Source: Stomoxys calcitrans
Taxonomy: Eukaryota; Arthropoda; Insecta; Diptera; Muscidae
NCBI RefSeq assembly: GCF_963082655.1
Contig: NC_081554.1
Location: 191,486,206-191,550,205 of the forward strand
Length of the DNA stretch: 64,000 bases
Direction: 5' to 3'
The position numbers were made by a program, and so were the translations under genes. The first letter of the stretch is position 1, and the number at the start of each line of letters is the position of its first letter. Below are positions 1-10,779 of this stretch, one piece after another. The notes under the pieces are model-generated. The model was not told the DNA's origin. It worked only from the letters and a program-made list of their open reading frames with translations, and ran no database searches.

Positions 1-1560
1 CGGTACTTAAGCTACCCTAATTCAAAAGAAAGGCTATTGAAGCTACCCTTTCCCAAAGGGTACTAAGGGATAAAGGGTACTTGTTTTAGTACTTTTTCGT
101 TAGGGAAGGATAGTCTTAGTACCCTTTCTTTAGGGAAGGGACGGTTTTATTACCCATTCTTAAGAGAAAGGATGATTTTAGTACCCTTTTTTTGAGAAAG
201 AGTAGTTTTAGTACCCTTTCTTTAGAGAAAGGGAAGTTTTAGTACTCTTTCCAAAGGGAAAGCATAGTTGTAGTACACCTTATTTAGGGAAAGGGTAGTT
301 TTCCGACCCTTTACGTAATAAAAGAGTACTTTTAGTACCCTTTTCCCAGAGGAAAGTTACTTTTGGTACCCTTTCATTAGGGTAGTTTGAGTACCCTTTC
401 AATAAGGAAAGGGTAGTTTGAATAACCTTTCCTTATGGAAAGGGTAGTTTAAGTACCGTTTCCTTAGAGAAAGGGTAATTTGAGTACCTTTTCCTTAGGG
501 AAAGTTTAGTTTTAGCAACTTTTCCTTAGGCAAAGGGTAGTTTTAGTACCCTTTTCCTAGAGAAAGGGTACTTTTTGTACCCTTTCAGTAGGAAAAGGTT
601 AGTTTGAGTACCCTTTCAATAGGAAAAGGGTTGTTTTAATACCCTGCCTTAGGGAAAGGGTAGTTTGAGTTCCCTTTCCTTATAGAAAGGGTAGTTTTAG
701 TACATTTTTTTTAGAAAGGGTATTTTTAGTAACCTTTCCTTAGGAAAAGGGTAGTTTTGTATCCTTTCCTTAGGAAAACGATAGTTTTTGTACCCCTTCC
801 TTTGTAAAAACGTAGTTTTAATGGCCTTGTCTAAGGAGAATGCTAGGCTTAGAACGCCTTTTTTTAGGAGAATTGAAGTTTTAGTAGTATTTCGTTAGGA
901 AAAGGGTAGTTTTAGTAGCCTTTCCTTGGGAAAAGGGTTGTTGTAGTACCGTTTTCTTTGGGAATGAGTGGTTTTAGTACCCTTTCCTTAGCGCAAGGGT
1001 AGTTTATTTACCCTTTCCTTAGGGAAAGAGTAATTTTTGTTTTGCTACCCCTTCATTAGCGAAAGGGTAGTTTGAGTAGTTTTCCTTAGAAAAAGGAAAA
1101 TCAGTTTTAGTACCCTTTCTTTAGGGAAGGGTCAATTTTAGTACCCTTTCTTTAGAGAAAGGGTAGTTTTTGTGCCCTTTCTTTAGGGAAATGGTAGTTT
1201 TAGTAACCTTTCTTCAGGATAAAGGCAGTTTTAATACCCTTTCCCTAAAGAGAGGGTAGTTTTAGTAACCTTTTCTTTGGGAAATGGTACTTATAACACC
1301 CTTTCCCTAGGGAAAAGGTAGTTTTATTACCATTTGCTTAGGGAGAGGATAGATTGCGTAACCCCTCCTTAGAGTAAGGGTGGTTTTAGTACCCTTTCGT
1401 TAGGTAAAGTCCAGTTTGAGTACCCTTTCATTTGAGAAAGGGTAGTTTGAGTAACCCTTCCTTGGAGAAAGGGTAGCTTTAGTACCCTTTCCATAAGGAA
1501 AGGGTAGTTTTAGTACCATTTCCTTAAGGAAAGGGTAGTTTTAGTACCGTTTTGTTGGGG
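1..1560. repeat. 31-bp satellite array with quasi-palindromic unit
   Basis: About 50 degenerate tandem units with a period near 31 bp. The consensus combines TAGTTTTAGTACCC with TTTCCTTAGGGAAAGGG. Within each unit CCCTTTCC and GGGAAAGGG are inverted around TTAG, so every unit can form a short hairpin. Units differ by substitutions and 1-3 bp indels, which points to an old array with little recent homogenisation. The array is cut by the left edge of the window and ends abruptly near 1560. No long open frame crosses it. Confidence 0.93.
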
Positions 1561-2034
1561 ATAAGATACTCTTATTACTCAGTTCTTATCAATTGAGCTT
1601 CTAAACGTTGCCAAAAACAATGATGGTCGTGTTGCCTCCTTCATGTTAGTTTCCTCGAGGATTCGGAGTTTCAGCCACATTCAGATGAAAAAGTTCTATC
1701 TTCAAGACCTTATCATCTGATTTTTATTATGATCGCTTTTCCCCGAACATAGTACCAGCGAGTACTTCTTTCGACAATAGATTTCAAAGTTAAAAACATT
1801 CCCTCACTATTTATGATTTGAAATTTGAATAATTGTAATATGTTATCATTGAAATTGTTGTAATGTTTCAAAAAAGTAGTCACGAAATACATTTTTTTCA
1901 GCTGTAAAACACCCTTATTCGGAACGAATAAAAAAATATCCTACCTAAAATTTGCTTAAATATTTTTCACAGTTCCTATAAATTTAGATTTAAATGTAAC
2001 CAGCCGATTTCCAGTTTTATTTATTTATTTATTT
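1561..2034. other. AT-rich sequence with no recognised feature
   Basis: Single-copy-looking AT-rich DNA following the satellite. It ends in a T-rich stretch (2010-2043, TTTATTTATT then poly-T) that abuts the SINE-like fragment. I see no coding exon or RNA gene. Confidence 0.5.
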
Positions 2035-2165
2035 TTTTTTTTTGGAGCTGAAGACCTCCCACCGTTAATGTGGGTATACCTTCGGCGCAAAGTTATCTGA
2101 TGTTCTCGATAGGATTCCAACCCAGGTGTTTAGTGTCATATGCATACCTGCAAAGATCTGCAAAG
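2035..2165 (-). mobile_element. SINE-like fragment with tRNA B-box remnant
   Basis: On the minus strand, TATGACACTAAACACC is followed by TGGGTTGGAATCC, which is alignable with the head of the tRNA-derived SINE seen elsewhere in this window (TATGACGCTGAACGCC, then TGGGTTCGAATCC). The B box carries a C-to-G change. The downstream body (GAGAACATCAGATAAC and onwards) differs from the other SINE copies, so this may be a different SINE family using the same head. The A box is not recognisable. Confidence 0.45.
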
Positions 2166-3242
2166 CCACCGTTGCTGGCATATAAAGCGATCTTGGGTCT
2201 TGACTTCTTGAGCATCTAAAAGGCGCAATTCTTATCCGATTTGGTTGAAAATGTGCACGTGGTGTTTCGATATCATTCTTATCCGTAATTCTTATCCGAT
2301 TTGGCTGAAATTTTACATGAAGTATTTTGTTATGACTTCCAACAACTGTGCTATGTATGGTTCAAATCGGTCGATAACCTGATATAGCTGCCATATAAAC
2401 CTATCTGGGATCTTGACTCTTTAGCCTCTAGAGGGCGCAATTGTCATTCGATTTTGCTGAAATTTTGCGTGAAGTTGTTTGTTATGACTTCCAACTATTG
2501 TGCCGAGTATGGTTGATATCGGCTTATAACCAGATATAGTTGCCATATAAACCGATCTGTGATCCTGACTTCTTGAGCCACTAGAGGCCGCAATTCTTAT
2601 CCGATTTGGCTGAAGTTATAAAGTTATTTGTTATGACTTCCAATAACTGTGTTATATATGGTTCAAATCGGTCGATAACCTGATATAAGCTGCCATGTAA
2701 ACCTATCTGGGATCTTGACTCTTAAGCCTCTAGAGGGCATAAAGTTGTTTGTTCTGACTTCAAACTATTGTGCCGAGTATGGTTGAAATCAGCCTTTAAC
2801 CAGATATAGCTGCCATATAAACCGATCTATGAACTTGACTTCTTGAGCCACTAGAGGGCGCAATTCTTATCCAATTTTGCTAAAATTTTGTACAACAGCT
2901 TATCCAATGACCTCCAATATGGTCTTAATCGATCTAAAGCCTGATACAGCTCCCATATAAACCTATCTCCCGATTAGGCTTCTTAAGCCTCTACAAGGCG
3001 CAATTCTTATACGAATGGACTGTAGTATTACCCAATGACTACTACTATGATCTCCAACATTCAATTCACTTATGGTCCGAATCGGACTTTTAATTGATAT
3101 ATCTCCAATAGCATAACAGTTCTTATCCATTATTCCTTGTTTGCCTAAAAAGAGATACCGCGCAAATAACTCGACAAATGTCATCCATTTTGGAGGGTAT
3201 ATAATATTCGGCCCAGACGAACTTAACACGCTCTTACTTGTT
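2166..3242 (+). mobile_element. A-type interspersed element, 5' truncated
   Basis: Six internal units are marked by CATATAAACCGATCT-like motifs near 2179, 2391, 2545, 2693, 2814 and 2955, spaced 121-212 bp. The 3' end is complete: TGGAGGGTATATAA, a GC-rich segment and GCTCTTACTTGTT. The 5' terminal block with TATACCCTCCACC and the GTCC/GTCT microsatellite is missing. The last 27 bp are repeated as an inverted copy (3250-3276). The reading frames here are short and are not genes. Confidence 0.85.
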
Positions 3243-3276
3243 ACATATAAACAAGTAAGAGCGTGTTAAGTTCGTC
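3216..3276. repeat. Perfect 27-bp inverted repeat at the A-type 3' end
   Basis: Arms at 3216-3242 and 3250-3276 are exact reverse complements separated by 7 nt (ACATATA). The left arm is the genuine 3' terminus of the A-type element (GACGAACTTAACACGC and on). The right arm is an inverted duplicate of it. A 27-bp stem with a 7-nt loop could extrude as a cruciform. Confidence 0.95.
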
Positions 3277-4956
3277 TTCCATTCTTCCATTTTTCCGCAA
3301 AACCAATAGTCATATTTCTTACCTTACTCCAGTATTTTTGGATATTTTTCTACCCATTTGTCATTTGTTCTTCGTTTAACCGATGCTATTTCCACTTTCA
3401 TACCAACAGACCGTTAAATTTAAACAAATGCAATTGCAAGCAACAAAAGCTTCCATGTTGTTAGCTAGCTCATCGTCTTAACATTGTCGTTCACTGTTAG
3501 CTATTACCTAAAGCTTTACATATGTTAGGTTTAACATTAACACAACTTCAGTGTGTGAAGGTTTTTATCTGCAGATAAATGAAACCATGAGCTTTTCGCC
3601 GTCATAGCATCGCATGTTTGTAGACGACACCTTACACCTGTTAGAATGCCGCAAAATACCGACACTCAGCCGATAAGCAAAGAAAAATCAGTTGTTGGCC
3701 GCTCGTTATCGTGTTCGGATGGAAATTTATCAACGGAGTGGATTCAATTTCAGCCAAATAGTTTTTCGGATGAACATAAGAGGGAGCACTCAAAACGACT
3801 TAAACTTGGCGTGATTCAACAAAGAAGAAAATCCAAAGTTTGAAGAAAAAAAAAACGCGGAAATTAATGGCAATGCCATCACTTAAAACGTGGACGGCGG
3901 AAATCAAAGAAATTTGAATTTTTTAACCGTTAAGCCGAGCAATTCAACGAAGTAAAACAACACACACGCAATCACACCAATATAGTCAAGCATTAGCTCT
4001 TAAGCTAATGGCAAATAAGGGCCCTTGCAGGATAATAGGCCATACTCAACATATGGCAAAAGTGTTTTTTCTTTTTTTTCAAATGAGTATGTGTAGACCA
4101 CCTGTGTGCCAACGAATGGGGTGAAGTGTTTGTTCTTTTTTTCTGAGTATGTGTTGAGTGAGCGAGTATATGTGAATCCGTAAAGATTTATGGTGTCGGT
4201 ATTTGGAAAATAAGGTCTCATTCAAATCGTATGCAGTGCGAGCCAACTTGTTGTATAGAGCGTATTTGCTCGACATTTTTCCAACGGCATTGTGAAGACA
4301 GGCGAATTTAAATAAGTGTGAAATCCTTAACAAGGAATTAGTTCTTGATGAACCTTGCAAAGAGAAAGTTTACAAAAGGAAAATCAAAGTTTTAAAAATA
4401 AAAAAAAAAAAATCGAAGGAAAGAAATTAAAAAAAATATATATTAATAAGTCGTCGAAATAAAAAAGGAATGTGGAAAAAAATCAAATCAAAAAATATAA
4501 ATAAATACAAATAAATATATTAAAAATAAAAAAATTATACTCTGTCCAAACAACAGTGAAATAAATGAGTTTTCTCAACAACCATATCTCTTCCGTATAA
4601 AAAAAAACGTAACCACAGTTATTTATATATTGTTTTACCTTTTATGTGACTTTGATGTAAGACTTTGTTAGTCACACTTTTTTTAAACAAAACAAAAAAA
4701 TCAGTAAACCAACTTAAGATCATACACAATATAAATTATTACTCTTGTTGACAGAACGTCTAGACGCTGGACATCAGTTTAACATCGCTGTATAGGTCGC
4801 TGTAACATGATTTGATTAATGAAGACATTTGAAAGAAATCATTGAATATCCAGTGTAAGAGATATTTAAGCAAAAGTATGCATAGTGTACAATAGGGTGT
4901 AGTAAAATAAAATTAAATAAATTATACAATATTAAAACAAAACAATACTTTAAATC
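3277..4956. other. Mostly unique AT-rich region, no confirmed gene
   Basis: No repeat family used elsewhere in the window is recognisable. A 65-codon open frame at 3646-3843 (+, starting MPQNTDTQ, ending RRKSKV) has a mixed, soluble-looking composition but no recognised domain; I keep it only as a possibility. 4380-4560 is A-rich low-complexity sequence. 4950-4956 leads directly into a B-type element. Confidence 0.4.
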
Positions 4957-5983
4957 GAAATATTAGTCTACATGGCAACTATATCCAATTCTTGACCGAT
5001 TTGGGCCAAATTGAAGAAGGACGTCGAAGAGCCTAACTAAACCCACTGTCTCAAATTTCAGCGACGTCGGACAATAAATGCGCCTTTTATGGGCCCAAAA
5101 CCTAAAACCGAGAGATAGATCTATATTGCAGCTATATCCAAATCTGGACCGATCTGTGCCATATTGCAGAAGTATGTCAAGGGGCTTAATTTAACTCACT
5201 GTCCCAAATTTCGGCGACACCGGACAATCAATGTGGCTTTTATGGGCCTAGGACCCTAAATCGGAGGATCCGACTATATGGCAGCTATAACCAAATCTCG
5301 ACCGATCTAGGCCAAATTGACGAAGGATGTCGATGGGCCTAACACAACTCACTGTCCCAAATTTTAGCAAAATCGGAAAATAAATGTGGCTTTTATGGGC
5401 CTAAGACCCTAAATCGGAGGATCGGTCTATATGGCAGCTATATCCAAATCTCGATGGATCTGAGCCAAATTGACGAAGGATATCGAAGGACCTAACACAA
5501 CTCACTGTCCAAAATTTCAGCAAAATCGGATAATAAATGTGGTTTTTATGGGCCTCATACCCTAAATCGGAGGACCGGTCTATATGGCAGTTATATCCAA
5601 ATCTCGACCGATCTGGGCCAAATTGACGAAGGATATTGAAGGGTCTAACACAACTCACTTTCCCAAATTTCAGCAAAATCGGATAATAAATGTGGCTTTT
5701 ATGGGCCTAAGACTCTAAATCGGCGAATCGGTCTATATGGGGCCTATATCAAGATATAGTCCGATCTGAAAAAAGAATCTGTGCAAAGTTTCAACTTAAT
5801 TTCTCTATTTTTAAAGACTATATCGTGATTTCAACAGGCAGACGGACGGATATGTCTAGGTCGGCTTAGATTTTTACCCTGATCAAGAATATATCAATTT
5901 TATAGGGTGGGAAATTGATATTTCGATATTTTGCAAACGGAATGACAAAATTAATATTCCCCCATCCTTTGGTGGTGGGTATG
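4957..5983 (+). mobile_element. B-type interspersed element
   Basis: Tandem units of about 155-165 bp follow the pattern TATGGCAGCTATATCCAAAT, GACCGATCTGGGCCAAATTG, AACACAACTCACTGTCCCAAA, then GGCTTTTATGGGCCTAAGAC. The 3' terminal block is present: CAGACGGACGGA, then ATCAAGAATATAT, then CCCCATCCTTTGGTGGTGGGTA. The 5' block found at 46511 (CACCTCGGGTATATATG) is absent, so this copy is 5' truncated. Non-coding. Confidence 0.85.
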
Positions 5984-6284
5984 AAAACAGGAAATCTTTA
6001 ATCGAATAATAAAGGATTACAAAATGTTCCAAAAAATAGTAATAGTAGTATAGGAACAGAAAATAAACCTCTCTTATTCGGGAGGTGCTACATAAGTTTC
6101 TGGCCCAGACAACATCAAGTATTATCAAATGCAATTTGACAGTTCCATAGGAAAGATTGACATTTTCTAGCATAATTATACTCAGAACGTTTCGACGTGC
6201 GACCATCATTTGCGTTGTTTACAGTGGGATGAAAAAAATTATTTGGCAAAAAATAGAAACATTTTTGTGTGACTATTTTTCACA

Positions 6285-7270
6285 ACTTTCGGAGTGGACT
6301 ATGAAGAAAGGAGTACATTGATGAACTTAAATCTTTATATGGCTATGAAGGACCATCCTATAGCCGTGTGAAAAAATTCGTTCCAAGTCGAATTCCGTGA
6401 AGGTCGCCCAAAAACATCCGTTATACCAGAGACCATAGATACCGTGAGTTAACTTTTAATGGAAGATCGTCATTTGTCATAGCGTGAGAGAGGGGCAATC
6501 TTGGGCATTTTTTCCACCAGCATACATTTAATATTCCATGAACACCTTGATGAAAAAAAATTATTCTCGTTGGATTCCGCACAATTGGACAATCGCTCAA
6601 AATAAGCTTCGTGTCGATGAGTGCGAAGAAAGTATTGAAAAGGCACCATCGCTGTACTTCAAAAGACGTTTATAGGATAGTCACAGGTGGATCCATGCGT
6701 TAGAGCCCCAACAAAAACAAAAATCGACCATGTGGGTCTTTGAAGACAGGCCAAATTCTACTAAAGTTGTTTGCGAAAGAATTACTATTCGGCAAAACTG
6801 CTCATGTGGCGACTGTTCCGCAACCTATGACGGTCAATTCTGAGTGTTACACCACTATTTGATTGCCTGATATCTTGGCAGAAATTCGAAAAACGAACAA
6901 GAGAAGACAAATCATTGTTCATCATGACAATGCGAGCTCTCCCACATCATTTCAAACCATCGACTATTTGATCAGCTAAAATGTCGAATTGATTGGTCAT
7001 CCACATTAAAGACCTGACTTGGCACCCTATAATTTTTTTTATTCCCGCATATTAAGATTAAAATGAGTGACCAATGTTTTCTGTTATTAGAAAAGGTTGT
7101 TGAAGCGTTCAATAACTATATTTCGGAGGTGTATCGATCGGAGTTGATTATCGATCGGATCGATCGATCGATGTATCGATCGGAGTTGATTCTACAATTG
7201 GTTTGAGTGCATGCAAAAGTGTATAAATCATGCTAGAGGATACTTTGAAAAACATCAAACTCATTAAAAT
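6285..7270 (+). pseudogene. Decayed mariner transposase (D34D type)
   Basis: The product would have cut and pasted the flanking mariner as a DD34D transposase. Recognisable pieces in order: a helix-turn-helix region with DELKSLYG (about 6320), EFREGRPKTSVIPETIDTV (6390-6455), a WVF...PNSTKVV piece near 6730, HHDNAS (6920-6937) and RPDLAP followed by YNFF (7010-7035). The second catalytic Asp is in HHDN; exactly 34 residues later the third catalytic position reads Asn, so the triad is broken. The region of the first Asp (normally GDES) has lost bases around 6680. Several stops and frameshifts occur, including two between the HHDN and PDLAP motifs. A GATC-rich duplication interrupts the C-terminal part (7131-7191). 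The C-terminal YFEK motif is visible near 7245. Confidence 0.88.
7131..7191. repeat. Duplicated GATC-rich segment inside the mariner
   Basis: GTATCGATCGGAGTTGATT occurs at 7131-7149 and again at 7173-7191. Between the copies lies ATCGATCGGATCGATCGATC-type simple sequence. The duplication interrupts the transposase frame and looks like local slippage. Confidence 0.9.
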
Positions 7271-7408
7271 GACAAAAAATTCCATTTTTATTATTAGGCC
7301 AGAAACTTATATAGCAGCCCTCGTATTTTGTGATTGTGTTTTGCTCAATAAAAAAAAAACCAAAGAAATTTTTCAAAGTTTAACACCACTTGAAGCTAAT
7401 TCATTATA

Positions 7409-7644
7409 TTGGGTTGCCCAAAAAGTAATTGCGAATTTTTCATATAGTCGGCGTTGACAAATTTTTTCACAGCTTGTGACTCTGTAATTGCATTCATTCT
7501 TCTGTCAGTTATCAGCTTTTACTTTTAGCTTGCTTTAGAAAAAAAGTGTAAAAAAGTATATTTGATTAAAGTTCATTCTAAGTTTTATTAAAAATGCATT
7601 TACTTTCTTTTAAAAAATCCGCAATTACTTTTTGGGCAACCCAA
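7409..7644 (+). mobile_element. Mariner-type MITE, 236 bp, complete
   Basis: Terminal inverted repeats begin TTGGGTTGCCCAAAAAGTAA on the left and end with the complementary sequence on the right, flanked on both sides by TA (7407-7408 and 7645-7646). The interior contains no transposase motif. The TA duplication and inverted repeats place it with the Tc1/mariner superfamily. A second, internally deleted copy in the opposite orientation is at 14316-14495. Confidence 0.93.
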
Positions 7645-7664
7645 TATAATAACTAGCTGAACTT

Positions 7665-8405
7665 GGCTCGCTGCGCTACTCCTTCATTCACACCAAGCGA
7701 AACTTTTTTTTTTTTTTAATACCTTATGCATCACCCCAGAATAATTTGTTTATCTATTCCCATATACTTTATTTGTACCTCATATAGCCATGATTGGCAA
7801 ATATTCATATTTGAGGGCTTTTGGAGTCTGCTATTGTCATGATCATCCAAAATTTCTAATTGAATAGGGTTTCGGGACGGTGAGGACCCCTAGGTACTAT
7901 GACCCAATTTTAAATATCAAAATTAGGTACATGTACCCAATTTTTAACATAAAGCTAGTACTCGACGCTCGATTACCTTTCATTTGAGTCCATAAGCGTA
8001 GAAAGGACTCTGGAGGTGGGCTAAGCATCCCCCAGAAATTTGTAAATAAAAATGTAGGGTCAAGTCACTGGGGGAAGAACCCCATCCACAAAAGCCATTT
8101 AACATTTGGCATAATCAAGATTATATGGTGTCAAATAAGAGGTCTTTGGCAGTAGATAACGAATCTGATATCCCAATACGTGGCCAAATGTCTGGAGCAT
8201 CGCCTCACCCCCAAAAGAACATGTGGGTCGATTGGGGGTCGTATCTTATAACCAAATTTGGCGCTAATTGTCTGGAGGGGTGCCCCACTAAATAAATAAC
8301 ACCCCCCCTACGAAAATGTAGGTCTATTTAGTCAATATAGGACTTAAACGAATGGTCCTAAGCAGAAAACTCATAATCTGACTTCTAAAAGTTGGGCAAA
8401 GTTTC
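7665..8405 (-). mobile_element. E-type element, degraded, minus orientation
   Basis: Contains reversed forms of the E-type landmark: ACCTTTCATTTGAGTCC (near 7975) corresponds to the complement of TCAAATGAAAGGTATT found six times at 16779-17750. Other E-like pieces are CCCATTTTGG-like and GGGGG-rich blocks around 8040, 8215 and 8280. It ends next to the SINE head at 8408. No open frame of note. Confidence 0.6.
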
Positions 8406-8407
8406 TG

Positions 8408-8645
8408 AAGCAGGTTGTAGGTCAGCTTAACGCAGAGTTAAGCATGTCCTCCTATGACGCTAAAAGCCAGGGTTCGAATCCTGGAAGAGATGTGTCGCAC
8501 TGCGGCCCGCCGTTCGGACTCGGCTATAAAAAGGAGGCCCCCTACCATTGAGCTTAAACTTAAATCGGACAGCACTCAGTGATATGTGAGACAGCACTCA
8601 GTGATATGTGCCGTGTTCCTTAATGGAATGTTCATGGACAAATTT
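8408..8645 (+). mobile_element. tRNA-derived SINE, plus strand
   Basis: The RNA polymerase III promoter is recognisable: an A box-like TTAACGCAGAGTTAAGCATG at about 8427-8446 and a B box GGTTCGAATCC at 8471-8481. The body (CGTTCGGACTCGGCTATAAA, then TTGAGCTTAAACTT) and the tail (GGAATGTTCATGG) match other copies here. A 22-bp piece starting GACAGCACTCAGTGATATG is duplicated in tandem (8568-8610). The copy lacks part of the middle present in the 32173 copy. Confidence 0.85.
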
Positions 8646-8829
8646 TTGTCTGTGAAGCCCTTTCACCCAAAACATGACATACGTGCCACATGGCCATAAA
8701 GAACCTTAGGCCCAATATGGGACACAAATTGAAGGTATTTGGAAGAAGAGTACGAATTTTAATTAAATTTTCTATAAAGACAAAATAGTTGAGGGAATGG
8801 TCTCTTATTAAACAATTCAGGTCAATTTT

Positions 8830-9735
8830 TATACCCTCCACCTTAGGATGGGGGGTATACTAATTTCGTTATTCTGTTTGAGGCACCTCAAAAAATGTGT
8901 CTAAGACCTCATAAAGTATATATATATTCTTTATCGCCATGATATTTTAAGTCGATCTAGCCATGTCCGTCTGTCGAAAGCACGCTAACTATCGAAGGAG
9001 TAGCTAGATGCTTGAAATTTTGCGCAAACATATCTTATTAGTGAAGGTCAATTGGGATTGTAAATGGGCCAACACGGCCCATGTTTTGATATAGCTGCCA
9101 TATAAACCGGTTTTAGGTCTTGATTTCTTGAGCATCTAGAGCGCGCAATTCTGATATAGCAGCCATATAAACCGATCTTGGATCTTGACGTCTTAAGCCA
9201 AGAAAGGGCGCAATTCTCATCCGATTCGGCTGAAACTTTGCATGAAATGTTTTGTTATAACTGAACTTAGTATAGTTCAAATCGGTACCTAACCTGATAT
9301 AGGTGTCATATAAAACGATCTGGGATCTTGACTTCTTATGTCTCTAGAGGGCGCGATTCTTATCTGAATTGGCTGAAATTTTGCATAAAGTTGTTTGTTA
9401 TGACTTTCATCAACTGAGCTACGTATGGTTTAAATCTATCCATAACCTTATATAGCTGCCATATAAACCAATCTTGGGTCTTGAATTCTTGAGCCACTAG
9501 AGGGCGCAATTATTATACGATTTGGCTAAAATTTTGCATGTAATGTTTCGTTATGACTTCCAATAACTGTGCTAAATATGGTTCAAATCGGTTCATAACC
9601 TGATATATCTGCCATATAAACCGATATTGAATCTTGACTTCTTAAGCCTCTAGAGAGCGTAATTTTTATCCGGTTTTGCTGAAATTCTTACCCAATTTGG
9701 CCGAAATTTTACAAACGACTTCCATTATAACCTCC
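8830..9735 (+). mobile_element. A-type element, 5' complete, fused to C-type
   Basis: Starts with the 5' terminus TATACCCTCCACC and GGATGGGGGGTATAC, then CTTTATCGCCATGATATTTT, GATCTAGCCATGTCCGTCTG and GCACGCTAACTATCGAAGGA. Internal units with CATATAAACCG landmarks follow near 9098, 9163, 9309, 9460 and 9612. Near 9735 the sequence switches to a C-type element in reverse orientation, so the A-type 3' end is missing. Confidence 0.85.
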
Positions 9736-10668
9736 ATTTTTTTGGCCCAAGGACGAATCCTACTGATTTTGATAAAACTCGGTTCAGATTTAGATATAGC
9801 TCCCATATATATGTATAGCCTGATTTGCATTTAAATGGCCGTAGTAGCTACAATTATCAACCGATCTGCACAAAATTTGGCACAGATTGTTCTATTACCG
9901 ATTTTAAAATATCTGCAAAATATTATCAAAATCGGTTCAGAATAAGATATAACTCCCATATAACTATCGTCCGATTTGTACATAAATTGGAGTAGTAGGT
10001 ACAATTTTCAACCGATCTGCACAAAATTTCTCACGGATTGTTTTACTACCGATTTTAACATATCTGCAAATTTTCACTAAAGTCGGTTTAGATTTCGTTA
10101 TATAGCTCCCATATATATATGTATCGCCCGATTTGCGCTTAAATGGCCCTAGTAGTTACAATTTTCAACCGATCTGCACAAAATTTGGCACCGATTGTTC
10201 TATTACCGATCTTAACATATCTGCGAAATGTTATCAAAATCGGTTCAGATTTGGATATATGTATCGCCCGATTTGCACTTAAATGGCCCTAGTAGCTACA
10301 ATTATCAACCGATCTGCACAAAATTTGACACGGATTGTTTTGCTACTGATCCGAACATATCTGCTAGATTTCATCAAAAGCGGTTTAGATTTAGATATAT
10401 CTCCCATATATATGTATCGCTACAATTTTCAACCGATCTCCACAAAATATGGCATCAAAATCGGATTAGTTTTGGATATGGCTGCCATATATATGTATCG
10501 CCTGATTTGTACTTATATGGCCGTAGTAACAACAATTTTTACACGATCTGTTTGAAAGTCGGTTCAGATTTAGATATAGCTGCCATATACATATACATTT
10601 ATATATTGCCCGAATTTATAATTGTAGGGTAGGGTATTATATAGTCGGCTCCGCCCGACTTTTGCCTT
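9736..10668 (-). mobile_element. C-type element, minus orientation, truncated
   Basis: Read on the minus strand it begins with GCAAAAGTCGGGCGGAGCCG, then ACTATATAATACCCTACC, the C-type start also seen at 23061 and 61230. Units of about 150 bp follow, marked by CCCATATATATGTATCGCCC, GATTTGCACTTAAATGGCC and AACCGATCTGCACAAAATTT in plus orientation. The piece GGCCCAAGGACGAATCCTAC (9741-9760) matches the 3' part of the 23061 copy in reverse. Short open frames across it (for example 10228-10632) are incidental. Confidence 0.8.
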
Positions 10669-10779
10669 ACCTTACTGGTTTTATATTATTTTATTTCGTT
10701 TAATTTTATTTCATTTAATATTACCTTATTAAAATTGAGAGTCAGTAGTAAATGTAAATCTTTTTTGCTCGACTTAATT

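Larger units (their letters stand above)
6079..7323 (+). mobile_element. Full-length but inactive mariner element
   Basis: The terminal inverted repeats are still recognisable over 27 bp: the left end begins CGGGAGGTGCTACATAAG and continues to TTTCTGGCC; the right end begins GGCCAGAAACTTATATAG and finishes GCAGCCCTCG before TA. The 1245-bp length fits a complete mariner (about 1.2-1.3 kb). The right flank is TA, the usual mariner target; on the left the dinucleotide next to the repeat is TT. The interior is a decayed transposase gene (separate entry). A mariner-type MITE with a different inverted repeat lies 85 bp downstream. Confidence 0.88.

Noticed and set aside
3646..3843. 65-codon frame as a host gene
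   Set aside because: Composition is acceptable, but there is no domain, splice context or second line of support.
8420..8490. tRNA gene on the plus strand
   Set aside because: Same reasoning: pol III boxes of a SINE head, with a SINE body following.
10228..10632. 134-codon frame in the C-type element
   Set aside because: Follows the tandem unit text of a non-coding repeat; no protein similarity.
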